Below, piece after piece: positions 1 through 6,139 of a stretch of 8,597 nucleotides of DNA (position 1 is the stretch's first letter; each line of letters opens with the position of its first letter). Position numbers and translations under genes: made by a program. This DNA comes from Alphaproteobacteria bacterium MarineAlpha9_Bin7 (GTDB lineage: Bacteria; Pseudomonadota; Alphaproteobacteria; UBA7887): positions 1-8,597 of the forward strand of contig PTKD01000073.1 in assembly GCA_002938115.1 (NCBI GenBank), given 5' to 3'. The notes under the pieces were generated by a model. It was given only the letters and a program-made list of their open reading frames with translations, searched no databases and had not been told where the DNA came from.

Positions 1-573
1 GATTTCCCACTCCGCCGCGGCTTTGCGATCCGGACACCAAAAGGGATTCCGTTCAATCTCGGCCCAATCCCATTCAGATCGGTTGACAGCCTGATCACCA
101 ATTTGGATCAATGCTCCTCGAATCTTGATTTCATCACTAATCACTTTTCTCGCCACTGCCCCAGCAGCCACACGCATCGCGGTTTCACGCGCGCTTGACC
201 TTCCACCGCCCCGGTAATCTCGCACTCCGTATTTTTCCAAGTATGTATAGTCCGCATGAGCCGGCCGGAATTTTTCTGATATTTCGCTATAATCCCGTGA
301 TCGTTGGTCTTTATTTTCTATAATCAGGCCGATTGGCGTCCCTGTAGTCACACCTTCGAAAACGCCCGAAACAATTTTAACTGCGTCGGGTTCTCGGCGT
401 TGTGTCGTAAAGCGCGACTGGCCTGGACGACGACGGTCCAGCCAGTACTGTATGTCAGCTTCGGTAAGTGCAAGTCGAGGTGGCACCCCGTCAATCACGC
501 AACCAATTTCAGCCCCATGGCTTTCGCCCCAGGTAGTGAATTGAAAGGCCTGTCCAAAACTGTTGCCAGGCAT
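1..573 (-). CDS. aroC: Chorismate synthase, N-terminal part (cut by window edge)
   Basis: Cytoplasmic, reduced-FMN-dependent enzyme of the last shikimate-pathway step, converting 5-enolpyruvylshikimate 3-phosphate to chorismate. I translated 191 codons in an open frame from the ATG at 571-573 to base 1. The start MPGNSFGQAFQFTTWGESHG matches the family's first signature, with the GESHG motif at residues 16-20. Further conserved blocks are DRRRPGQSRFTTQRREP (46-62), SGVFEGVTTGTPIG (69-82), FRPAHADYTY with the conserved His106 (102-111), and the FMN/substrate-site block RGGGRSSARETAMR (121-134). The family is usually about 360 residues, so roughly half is present; the rest lies beyond the left edge. 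The gene starts 7 bases after the fabI stop, so its ribosome-binding site lies in the fabI 3' end and translational coupling is likely. Identification is firm. Confidence 0.97.
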   Translation of the reverse strand, partial: MPGNSFGQAFQFTTWGESHGAEIGCVIDGVPPRLALTEADIQYWLDRRRPGQSRFTTQRREPDAVKIVSGVFEGVTTGTPIGLIIENKDQRSRDYSEISEKFRPAHADYTYLEKYGVRDYRGGGRSSARETAMRVAAGAVARKVISDEIKIRGALIQIGDQAVNRSEWDWAEIERNPFWCPDRKAAAEWEI

Positions 574-580
574 CCGCCCA

Positions 581-1417
581 CTACACCGTTGAAATATCCG
601 GTGCATCCGGTCTTTTCATGCCAACCACATGATAACCGGAATCGACATGGTGTACTTCTCCAGTCACGCCGGAACTCAAGTCACTCAATAAATACAAAGC
701 CGCTCCACCCACATCTGCGATCGTAACATTGCGTTGCAACGGCGCATTCAACTCATTCCATTTTAGAATGTAACGAAAATCCCCGACCCCGCTTGCCGCT
801 AAGGTTTTAATTGGTCCAGCTGAAATCGCGTTCACACGTATACCATCCCCACCTAAGTCTGCGGCGAGATACCGCACGCTGGCTTCCAACGCCGCTTTGG
901 CAACTCCCATTACGTTGTAGTGTGGGATCACTCTTTCAGCACCGTAGTACGTTAGGGTTAACAAACTTCCACCTTCACGCATTAGTGCTGCCGCCCGCTG
1001 ACAAATTGCCGTAAACGAGTAGCAAGAAATTTGCATGGTCTGTGCAAAATTTTTGGGACTAGTATCGACATAACGGCCTTTCAACTCTTCCTTATCGGAG
1101 AAAGCAATTGCGTGAACCACGAAATCCAGGCCATCCCAACGGTCAGAAATGTCATCGAATACTGCGTCCAGTGCATCATCATCATTGACATCGCACGGCA
1201 ACACGACATTCGAACCCAGTGACTCTGCGAGCGGCCCCACCCGGCGAGCTAAAGCATCTCCTTGATATGTAAATGCAAGTTGGCCACCGTGCTCGGCGAC
1301 TGAGCACGCAATACCCCAAGCAAGCGAACGCTCGTTCGCGACCCCCATAATCAATCCCCTTTTGCCTGCCATTAATGGCTCCGCAGAGGGCATGATCTCG
1401 GGCCTTGGCTCACTCAT
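581..1417 (-). CDS. fabI: Enoyl-[acyl-carrier-protein] reductase [NADH], FabI type
   Basis: Catalyses the NAD(P)H-dependent last reduction of each fatty-acid elongation cycle in the cytoplasm; this family is the target of triclosan and diazaborines. The 278-residue product is a short-chain dehydrogenase-fold protein. The nucleotide-binding start GKRGLIMGVANERSLAWG is at 18-35. The FabI-type catalytic pair is Tyr167 and Lys174 (Y-x6-K in YNVMGVAK), with the extra FabI tyrosine at 157. The substrate loop SAGPIKTLAASG is at 199-210. The start ATG at 1415-1417 is preceded by a strong ribosome-binding site (GAGAGGTGAT), so a 15-residue extension before the usual MAGKRG start is probably real; Met9 and Met16 are in-frame alternatives. 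aroC follows after 7 bases, an arrangement I associate with alphaproteobacteria. No catalytic residue is missing. Confidence 0.97.
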   Translation of the reverse strand: MSEPRPEIMPSAEPLMAGKRGLIMGVANERSLAWGIACSVAEHGGQLAFTYQGDALARRVGPLAESLGSNVVLPCDVNDDDALDAVFDDISDRWDGLDFVVHAIAFSDKEELKGRYVDTSPKNFAQTMQISCYSFTAICQRAAALMREGGSLLTLTYYGAERVIPHYNVMGVAKAALEASVRYLAADLGGDGIRVNAISAGPIKTLAASGVGDFRYILKWNELNAPLQRNVTIADVGGAALYLLSDLSSGVTGEVHHVDSGYHVVGMKRPDAPDISTV

Positions 1418-1436
1418 CTATCACCTCTCATATAAA

Positions 1437-1465
1437 ATTCTAGCACTTTACTGGACCCACCCTAA
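1437..1465 (-). promoter_or_regulatory. Probable promoter of fabI-aroC (extended -10)
   Basis: Read on the minus strand, TAGAAT (1442-1437) is one base from the TATAAT consensus and is preceded by TG plus one base (TGC-TAGAAT), an extended -10 element. The hexamer 17 bases upstream (TTAGGG, 1465-1460) is a poor -35, as is common with extended -10 promoters. The -10 ends 19 bases before the fabI ATG, leaving a leader of about a dozen bases that contains the ribosome-binding site. Found by eye only. Confidence 0.45.
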
Positions 1466-1524
1466 CGGGATACCAAATCTCACCCTATAGAAAGGAGAGA
1501 AAGAGAAAACATGCTGCAGGACTT

Positions 1525-1565
1525 GTAACAAAGCGCCTTAAGACGCTCAATTCACGTTTTGTTAC
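1525..1565. repeat. Nested inverted repeats between the small ORF and fabI
   Basis: The outer arms are GTAACAAAGCG (1525-1535) and CGTTTTGTTAC (1555-1565), which pair at 10 of 11 positions. A second, overlapping near-palindrome, AGCGCCTTAAGACGCT (1532-1547), is self-complementary except for one symmetric pair and can form a competing hairpin. The element starts 13 bases after the stop of the small minus-strand ORF and lies about 110 bases upstream of fabI. In the minus-strand transcript it is followed by a pyrimidine-rich tract (about 1510-1486), not a clean run of U. It could be a weak terminator, an attenuator-like switch or a repressor site; the sequence does not decide. Confidence 0.5.
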
Positions 1566-1578
1566 GAAATATTACAAA

Positions 1579-1764
1579 TTAATACTCTGGGCCATATTTA
1601 CCTGCCGCCATCGCTTCACGCGGAACCTTACAGATTGCCAGGAAGAAAAACCTGGTGATGCAATAGACGAAACCCATACCAAAAGCTGCGATCATGCGGT
1701 TCATTAATCGGTCTATTGACAGATATTGGCGAGTCATGGGAGCCATCCATAATTCTGCTTCCAT
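1579..1764 (-). CDS. Possible membrane microprotein, function unknown
   Basis: I do not recognise this 61-residue product. Residues 24-46 form one hydrophobic stretch with Arg38 in its middle, flanked by a basic N-terminal part and a polar tail (KVPREAMAAGKYGPEY), as expected for a single-span inner-membrane peptide. Codon use resembles the neighbours. It lies 36 bases downstream of the crotonase gene on the same strand, so it could be cotranscribed with it. An inverted repeat follows its stop closely. Against it, no clear ribosome-binding site precedes the ATG at 1764. The in-frame ATGs at residues 7 and 10 (about 1746 and 1737) have only weak purine tracts (GGAAG, GGATGG) upstream. It may be a chance ORF; conservation would settle it. 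Confidence 0.45.
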   Translation of the reverse strand: MEAELWMAPMTRQYLSIDRLMNRMIAAFGMGFVYCITRFFFLAICKVPREAMAAGKYGPEY

Positions 1765-1800
1765 AATATACCCGTTATGTACAACAAGTCCGTCGTTTGA

Positions 1801-2598
1801 TTACTTTCCGGTAAAATTGGCCTTGCGCTTCTCAACAAATGCAGCCACCCCTTCTCGGTAGTCCTCGCGACCGGCACAATCGGCAAAACATTCACCTTCA
1901 AATTGCAGTTGAGATTCAAATTCGTTCTCTAGACTCCGGTACATTAATTTTTTGGCCATCCCATGCACGTGAGTAGGTCCATTGGCCAAACGCTGAACGA
2001 GCTTATCAGCTTCCCCGTCTAAATCTTCTGAAGGTACGACAAAATTCACTAACCCCATATCCGACATTTGACGCGCACTATACCGGTCGCCCAGCAGTGT
2101 CATCTCAAGGGCTCGCTTTATACCTATTGCCCTCGGCAAATGAAAAGATGAAGAGCCATCTGGAGTGGTTCCAATATGACAATAAGCCAAAGTGAAAAAG
2201 GCATCTTCCTCTGCAATTACCAAGTCGCATGCGGATACTAGAGATACTCCTGCACCGGCCGCCGCCCCCCGAACTTTTGCTACGATGGGCTTCCGCATCC
2301 GACGCATTGAAAACATGATTGGATGTAAATCATGGATACGGTGCAAAAAATATCCCTGTATCTCGTCACTTTCATTGCTATTGAGGTAATCATGCATTTG
2401 CCGCACGTCTCCCCCGGCCATGAAGTGATCACCAGCACCGGTAAGTACAACACATCGTATATCCTCGTTAAATTCGAGCTCGTGAAGCGTTTGATCTAGT
2501 AGTTGCCGCATTTCCATAGATAGGGCGTTGCGCACTTTCGGCCTATTCATGGTCAATGTAGCAATTCCTCCGTCGATCCTTACTTCAAGATCAGTCAT
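1801..2598 (-). CDS. Enoyl-CoA hydratase/isomerase (crotonase) family protein
   Basis: Soluble CoA-thioester enzyme of the crotonase fold, 265 residues, full length for the family. The first oxyanion-hole segment is FMAGGDVRQM (59-68) and the second is RGAAAGAGVSL (110-120), followed by the CDLVIAEEDAFF strand. The two acidic residues of classical hydratases (Glu144 and Glu164 of the rat enzyme) align by eye with Ser119 and Tyr139, so simple hydratase chemistry is unlikely. HIGTTPDGSS (141-150) instead resembles the IGLVPDSGG segment of PaaG-type enoyl-CoA isomerases, placing Asp147 at their catalytic aspartate. Delta3-delta2 or ring-type isomerase activity is therefore an inference. The ATG is preceded by AGAAGGA at good spacing. 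It is divergent from the maleylacetoacetate isomerase-like gene across a palindrome-bearing spacer. The exact substrate cannot be read from sequence. Confidence 0.9.
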   Translation of the reverse strand: MTDLEVRIDGGIATLTMNRPKVRNALSMEMRQLLDQTLHELEFNEDIRCVVLTGAGDHFMAGGDVRQMHDYLNSNESDEIQGYFLHRIHDLHPIMFSMRRMRKPIVAKVRGAAAGAGVSLVSACDLVIAEEDAFFTLAYCHIGTTPDGSSSFHLPRAIGIKRALEMTLLGDRYSARQMSDMGLVNFVVPSEDLDGEADKLVQRLANGPTHVHGMAKKLMYRSLENEFESQLQFEGECFADCAGREDYREGVAAFVEKRKANFTGK

Positions 2599-2648
2599 AT
2601 GGCGTTTCCTTCTGAATTACGAACATTGCCTTTTGGATCTGAGTTTGC

Positions 2649-2678
2649 ATAAGACTTCAAGCCTGGCTGTCTTGACAA
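2649..2678 (-). promoter_or_regulatory. Candidate promoter of the crotonase gene
   Basis: On the minus strand TTGTCA (2678-2673), one base from the -35 consensus, is followed after 18 bases by TCTTAT (2654-2649), which matches the -10 consensus at four of six positions. The -10 lies about 50 bases upstream of the crotonase ATG. The -35 is inside a perfect palindrome, so a protein bound there would block it. By-eye assignment with a weak -10. Confidence 0.3.
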
Positions 2679-2682
2679 GACA
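2668..2682. promoter_or_regulatory. Palindrome in the divergent spacer, candidate operator
   Basis: TGTCTTG-A-CAAGACA is a perfect inverted repeat with 7-base arms and a single central base. It lies in the 280-base spacer between the divergent crotonase and maleylacetoacetate isomerase-like genes. It contains TTGACA on the plus strand and TTGTCA on the minus strand, both -35-like. Odd-length symmetry of this kind is typical of sites for dimeric regulators. No regulator gene is in the window, so the binding protein is unknown. The rest of the spacer (2599-2878) shows no other gene I can support. Confidence 0.4.
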
Positions 2683-2878
2683 CAGGAGAAAAATCATCTC
2701 TTTGGCGGCGTGTACTATCAGTAAAGTGTTGTATTTATGGTATCTACCAATCAGGAAACCAGGGAAATGGGCTGGTATTTTACTGCTCAATATGTCACCA
2801 GTGGATCAGTACCTTCCCAGCACAGGTCAGAATAAGAACCAAGGCTTCAGCAAATAACCCTCAATCAAGCACAGGCCA

Positions 2879-3526
2879 ATGCCTATGAAACTCTTTGGCT
2901 ATTTTCGTTCATCCGCTGCTTATCGAGTCCGCATCGCGCTAAACCTTAAGGGGCTAGAGTGGGAGTCTGAATCCATTCACCTTACAAAGGATGGAGGTAA
3001 ACAGTATGAAGACAAGTACCGCTTAATTAACCCACAGGCTTTGGTGCCCACCCTTCAGGAAGAAACAACGTACCTTACTCAGTCACTGGCGATTATGGAA
3101 TATATCGAGGAAACCTACCCGGAACCCCCTCTCCTCCCTGGCAGCTCAACGGCGCGGGCTCGTGTCCGAGCATTGGCATTATCAATTGCGTGCGACATCC
3201 ACCCGCTAAATAATCTGCGGGTCTTAAAGTATTTGACCGAAACTATTGGCACAGACGATGGTACTCGTATGTCGTGGTATCACCATTGGATTTCGACTGG
3301 GCTTGACGCGCTAGAAAAAATGCTCGCTGGCCATCCAGATACAGGATCTTTTTGCCACGGGGACAGTCCTGGGTTTGCTGACACATGTCTAGTGCCGCAA
3401 ATTTTCAACGCCAATAGATTCGACTGCGATCTCACACCTTATCCGACGATCCTGCGCATCAACAAAAATTGTTTAGAGTTGGATGCCTTCCAAGCCGCCT
3501 CACCAGACAATCAACCCGATGCTTAG
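2879..3526 (+). CDS. maiA: Maleylacetoacetate isomerase / zeta-class glutathione S-transferase
   Basis: Soluble glutathione-dependent enzyme. Family members isomerise maleylacetoacetate to fumarylacetoacetate in tyrosine/homogentisate breakdown, or act on related maleyl or chlorinated substrates. The 215-residue product has the zeta-class glutathione motif RSSAAYRVRIALNLKG (10-25, with Ser11-Ser12). It also has the thioredoxin-fold cis-proline segment NPQALVPTL (51-59), the glutathione-contacting QSLAIMEYIEE (68-78), and the helical-domain signature CDIHPLNNLRVLKYL (105-119). GFADTCLVPQIFNANRF (165-181) is also typical. Length is normal. Met3 (2885) may be the true start: AGG lies 9 bases before it but only 3 before the first ATG, and family members usually begin at this point. 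Fumarylacetoacetase and homogentisate dioxygenase are not in the window, so the pathway is inferred from family alone. Confidence 0.92.
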   Translation: MPMKLFGYFRSSAAYRVRIALNLKGLEWESESIHLTKDGGKQYEDKYRLINPQALVPTLQEETTYLTQSLAIMEYIEETYPEPPLLPGSSTARARVRALALSIACDIHPLNNLRVLKYLTETIGTDDGTRMSWYHHWISTGLDALEKMLAGHPDTGSFCHGDSPGFADTCLVPQIFNANRFDCDLTPYPTILRINKNCLELDAFQAASPDNQPDA

Positions 3527-3566
3527 TGAATCGATTCATATGTGGTGGTCCTGTTGAAACGAAAGT

Positions 3567-3613
3567 GGCAGATGGCTGAGGAAAAACGCGATACCTGCTG
3601 CCTTTAATTTTAA
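3567..3613 (+). terminator. Possible terminator after maiA
   Basis: GGCAG (3567-3571) can pair with CTGCC (3598-3602), with AGG/CCT pairing inside after an asymmetric internal loop, followed directly by the T-rich tract TTTAATTTT. It sits in the convergent gap between maiA and the TRAP permease gene and reaches the permease stop codon. The loop is large and the stem imperfect, so this is weak. A separate 12-base palindrome, TGAATCGATTCA (3527-3538), directly follows the maiA stop. Confidence 0.3.
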
Positions 3614-5943
3614 CGATCGATACGGCCCCGTTTTTTCCGAATCATCTGCGTAATAACGATACCAGTTAGCAATAAAGCACCCACTGTGTCGCTACGCCAA
3701 TCACCGTGGAGCAACGATGCAGCCGCGAGGATAGCCACAAATCGTTCGGGTATTGTCAAAGCAACAATTAAAAAACCTTGCACCGCAGTAGCTAAAGCAA
3801 TCACGCCCACTACTCCCGTAGCGAACGCCAGTATGATTTCTCCGGCACTTCCAATTGACAACAGAGCGGGACTGTAAACCATCACAAACGGTACCAGGTA
3901 GACAGCGGCACCAAGCTTCATCGCGGTTAGTCCGGTTCTTTGCATCGGCGTACCAGCAATCGTCGCTGCAGCATATGCAGCAACGGCAACCGGTGGAGTG
4001 ATGGCAGATATAATGGCATAGTAGAAAACGAAAAAATGTGCTGCTAGTGGCTCGATGCCGAGCTTGATAAGAGCTGGAGCCCCAAATATGGCAACAATCA
4101 TATAGGCTGCCGAAGTGGGCAGCCCCATACCCAAAATGATGCAACTGACCATCACCAGGAGTAGCGTTAGTAACAAATTACCGCCGGTAATATTGATCAG
4201 GATTGAGGTGAATCTAAGGCCAAGGCCACTCAATTCGATGGTCCCGACCACCAGAGCTGCAATGAAAAGTGCGGCAGCGATAGGTGCTATTCGCCGGGCA
4301 CCAACCTCAAATGCACCTATCAGGGCACGCAAGCTAAGCTGGGTGTGCGGTCGCAAAAATGAAAACAGCACAGTGCAAACTACACCCGCAAACGCAGCAT
4401 AAAATGGCGTCGTCCGATCGATGAGAAGTATAACAACGACAACCAAAACCAATAGCATGTGAATATCTAAACGAATTTCTCTTCGCGCCTTTCGCACCTG
4501 ATCTAATTCCATTGCGGGTAGGTCAAATTTTTTGGTTTCTAAATGAACCATAAAATACACAGCAAACAGATACAGGAATGCGGGTAAAGCGGCAGCCTTA
4601 GCAACTTGCACATACGGTGTCTGCGTGAAATCCGCTATCAGAAAAGCTGCGGAGCCCATTATCGGTGGAACTAACTGACCACTAGCCGAAGCCACCGCCT
4701 CGACAGCCGCGGCAAATTGACGCTTAAATCCAGTTTTAATCATTAGAGGGATCGTAAAAGTGCCAGTCGCATAAACGTTGGCAACCGCGGCTCCAGAGAT
4801 AGACCCAAATAGTCCACTTGCCAACACTGCAGCCTTACCCGGTCCTCCGGGTTGTTGCCCCATCAATCCCGCAGCAAGGTTCATAAACAGATCCCCACCG
4901 CGAGCTTTTTCAAGCACAGCACCAAGAAGCACAAACATCAGAACATATGTCGCTGAAATCCCCGTAATTGAGCCATAGAGCCCCTGCGTCGTAAAAAACA
5001 AGTGATCAACAAGACGCATCGGGTCGACTGCCGCCTGATTGAGTGGCCCGGGAAAATATGGTCCGAATAGGCAGTGCACTAAAAACAACGCAAGCAATGC
5101 AACAAGCGTGATCCCCACTGCACGTCGACAAGCTTCCATTGCCAATGTGATCGCGACCATCGCAACTATCCAGTCGGTGATGGTCAGGTCAGTAATGTAC
5201 GGGTACCGTTCAACTACGTAGTTATAGTTCCCATAAATATAAATGGCAGGGAGCCAGGACAATACAAACAACGCCCAATCATACCAAGGGACATGCCCAG
5301 TTTGTCGTTCTCTTCGGAACCCATAAACTAGGAAAATCATAGAAACATACATCGCCACATGAGTCGGGCGGAATTTCATTACCTCCGGAGCACCAACTGC
5401 CGCGGCAGCCAAATGATAAAGGATAACTGAAACAGCAAACCAACGAAGCAACACACCAGAAATCCCAGCAAGCGTCCGCTGACCACCCATTGTTACTGGG
5501 CCTTCCGATCTCCCAAACACGTCGCCCAAAGCACCCCTGAGGAAGGGCAACAACGCGCTCAATATGGCCACTAGCGCGACAGCGGCAGGCAGCCAATCAA
5601 TAGGAACAAGTGGGTTGAGATAAGGAAACTCGCCAATCAAAAAATCAGGCCGATGGTAGACGTAGAATATTGGCAAGCAGCCAACAAATAGTTTACTTAA
5701 CTCCGCAAAACTCTGACGCCCAGTCTTTTCAAGCGCCGGCAATCCAAATCCTATTGCCAAAATAAAAAAGTATATGGCAATTATTGTTGGATGGGTGGAT
5801 TGTGCAACAACCCCACCAAATCTTTCCGAGAACAAATGGCCTAAGATGATTGCTACGGCCAACCATCGCGCCAACAATGCAAACCAAGCATTTGTTTGAG
5901 CAAAGCTCAATTTAGATACAATCGCCTGACCGCCATCTAACAT
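3610..5943 (-). CDS. TRAP transporter fused permease (TAXI type) with duplicated DctQ-like domain
   Basis: Inner-membrane permease of a tripartite ATP-independent periplasmic transporter, with small (DctQ-like) and large (DctM-like) subunits fused, 777 residues. The DctM-type core begins near residue 276. It shows GSISGAAVANVYATGTFTIP (380-399), the VEAVASASGQLVPPIMG block (414-430), LGMGLPTSAAYMIVA (604-618) and ITPPVAVAAYAAATIAG (648-664). The hydrophobic C-terminal region (about 690-768), ending in a basic tail, is usual for TAXI permeases. The N-terminal DctQ-like four-helix region occurs twice, at about 26-128 and 167-269, aligning without gaps; copy 2 adjoins the core in the canonical position. 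By recollection, TAXI permeases are mostly 600-700 residues, so the extra copy explains the length. The ATG follows AAGGGA. The gene lies downstream of its presumed receptor gene on the same strand. Confidence 0.95.
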   Translation of the reverse strand: MLDGGQAIVSKLSFAQTNAWFALLARWLAVAIILGHLFSERFGGVVAQSTHPTIIAIYFFILAIGFGLPALEKTGRQSFAELSKLFVGCLPIFYVYHRPDFLIGEFPYLNPLVPIDWLPAAVALVAILSALLPFLRGALGDVFGRSEGPVTMGGQRTLAGISGVLLRWFAVSVILYHLAAAAVGAPEVMKFRPTHVAMYVSMIFLVYGFRRERQTGHVPWYDWALFVLSWLPAIYIYGNYNYVVERYPYITDLTITDWIVAMVAITLAMEACRRAVGITLVALLALFLVHCLFGPYFPGPLNQAAVDPMRLVDHLFFTTQGLYGSITGISATYVLMFVLLGAVLEKARGGDLFMNLAAGLMGQQPGGPGKAAVLASGLFGSISGAAVANVYATGTFTIPLMIKTGFKRQFAAAVEAVASASGQLVPPIMGSAAFLIADFTQTPYVQVAKAAALPAFLYLFAVYFMVHLETKKFDLPAMELDQVRKARREIRLDIHMLLVLVVVVILLIDRTTPFYAAFAGVVCTVLFSFLRPHTQLSLRALIGAFEVGARRIAPIAAALFIAALVVGTIELSGLGLRFTSILINITGGNLLLTLLLVMVSCIILGMGLPTSAAYMIVAIFGAPALIKLGIEPLAAHFFVFYYAIISAITPPVAVAAYAAATIAGTPMQRTGLTAMKLGAAVYLVPFVMVYSPALLSIGSAGEIILAFATGVVGVIALATAVQGFLIVALTIPERFVAILAAASLLHGDWRSDTVGALLLTGIVITQMIRKKRGRIDR
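5137..5445 (-). repeat. DctQ-like domain, copy 2 (residues 167-269 of the permease)
   Basis: Canonical copy, running into the DctM-like core through AMEACRRAVG. Landmarks are RWFAVSVILYHL (167-178), RPTHVAMY (192-199), LPAIYIY (231-237), RYPYITDL (246-253) and DW (257-258). Every landmark falls exactly 141 residues (423 bases) after its partner in copy 1. Confidence 0.8.
5560..5868 (-). repeat. DctQ-like domain, copy 1 (residues 26-128 of the permease)
   Basis: Divergent N-terminal copy. Landmarks are RWLAVAIILGHL (26-37), HPTIIAIY (51-58), LPIFYVY (90-96), EFPYLNPL (105-112) and DW (116-117). By hand count, about 28 of 103 ungapped positions are identical to copy 2, and hydrophobic segments coincide. 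A hydrophilic linker (about 138-160) separates the copies. Confidence 0.8.
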
Positions 5944-6074
5944 GTCTGGTCCCTTTTAGACCGCCTACACGGATGATCGATCGCCGTAATCACTGCGACG
6001 GAGCACTTAACTGATAAAAAGGCACTTTTGACTGCAATAAAATTCCGATTTTACATTCACTTTTCTAAGGCAGC

Positions 6075-6088
6075 GTTGTTTAAACAAC
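6075..6088. promoter_or_regulatory. Perfect 14-base palindrome in the receptor-permease spacer
   Basis: GTTGTTTAAACAAC is a perfect palindrome inside the 196-base spacer between the TAXI receptor and the permease. It could be an operator for an internal promoter or a weak hairpin in the transcript. I found no convincing -35/-10 pair next to it. The rest of the spacer (5944-6139) contains no gene I can support. Confidence 0.35.
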
Positions 6089-6108
6089 CCCCCTAAAATT
6101 GGTGTACC

Positions 6109-6128
6109 CGAGCCGTCAAATAAGCTCG
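6109..6128 (-). promoter_or_regulatory. Short stem-loop after the TAXI receptor gene
   Basis: CGAGC and GCTCG pair perfectly over 5 bases around a 10-base loop, starting 11 bases after the receptor stop codon. It lacks a following U-run, so it is more likely a message-stabilising or partial-termination element than a full terminator. Such an element would let the receptor be made in excess over the permease, as is common in binding-protein transporters. That role is inference. Confidence 0.3.
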
Positions 6129-6139
6129 CAGATGCACGG

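Noticed and set aside
304..726. Plus-strand open frame of 140 codons across the aroC/fabI junction
   Set aside because: It is antisense to two confidently identified genes, spans their junction and has no recognisable protein features or ribosome-binding site.
1488..1529. Strong AAAGGAG tract followed by a five-codon ATG...TAA frame (MLQDL) on the plus strand
   Set aside because: The spacing to the ATG is about 13 bases, the peptide is only five residues and no gene follows on the plus strand. The purine tract is the complement of a pyrimidine-rich leader stretch.
2528..2857. Plus-strand open frame of 109 codons in the divergent spacer before maiA
   Set aside because: It begins antisense inside the crotonase gene, has no family resemblance, and ends just before maiA. 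The spacer is better explained as a divergent promoter region.
3527..3538. Perfect 12-base palindrome TGAATCGATTCA right after the maiA stop
   Set aside because: It is too short for a stable hairpin with a normal loop, has no T-run after it and lies in a convergent gap where an operator would make little sense; probably chance.
3701..4144. Minus-strand open frame rich in Cys, His and Ser within the permease gene
   Set aside because: It is an alternative frame of the permease coding sequence; the Cys/Ser/His bias is what frame-shifted hydrophobic codons yield.
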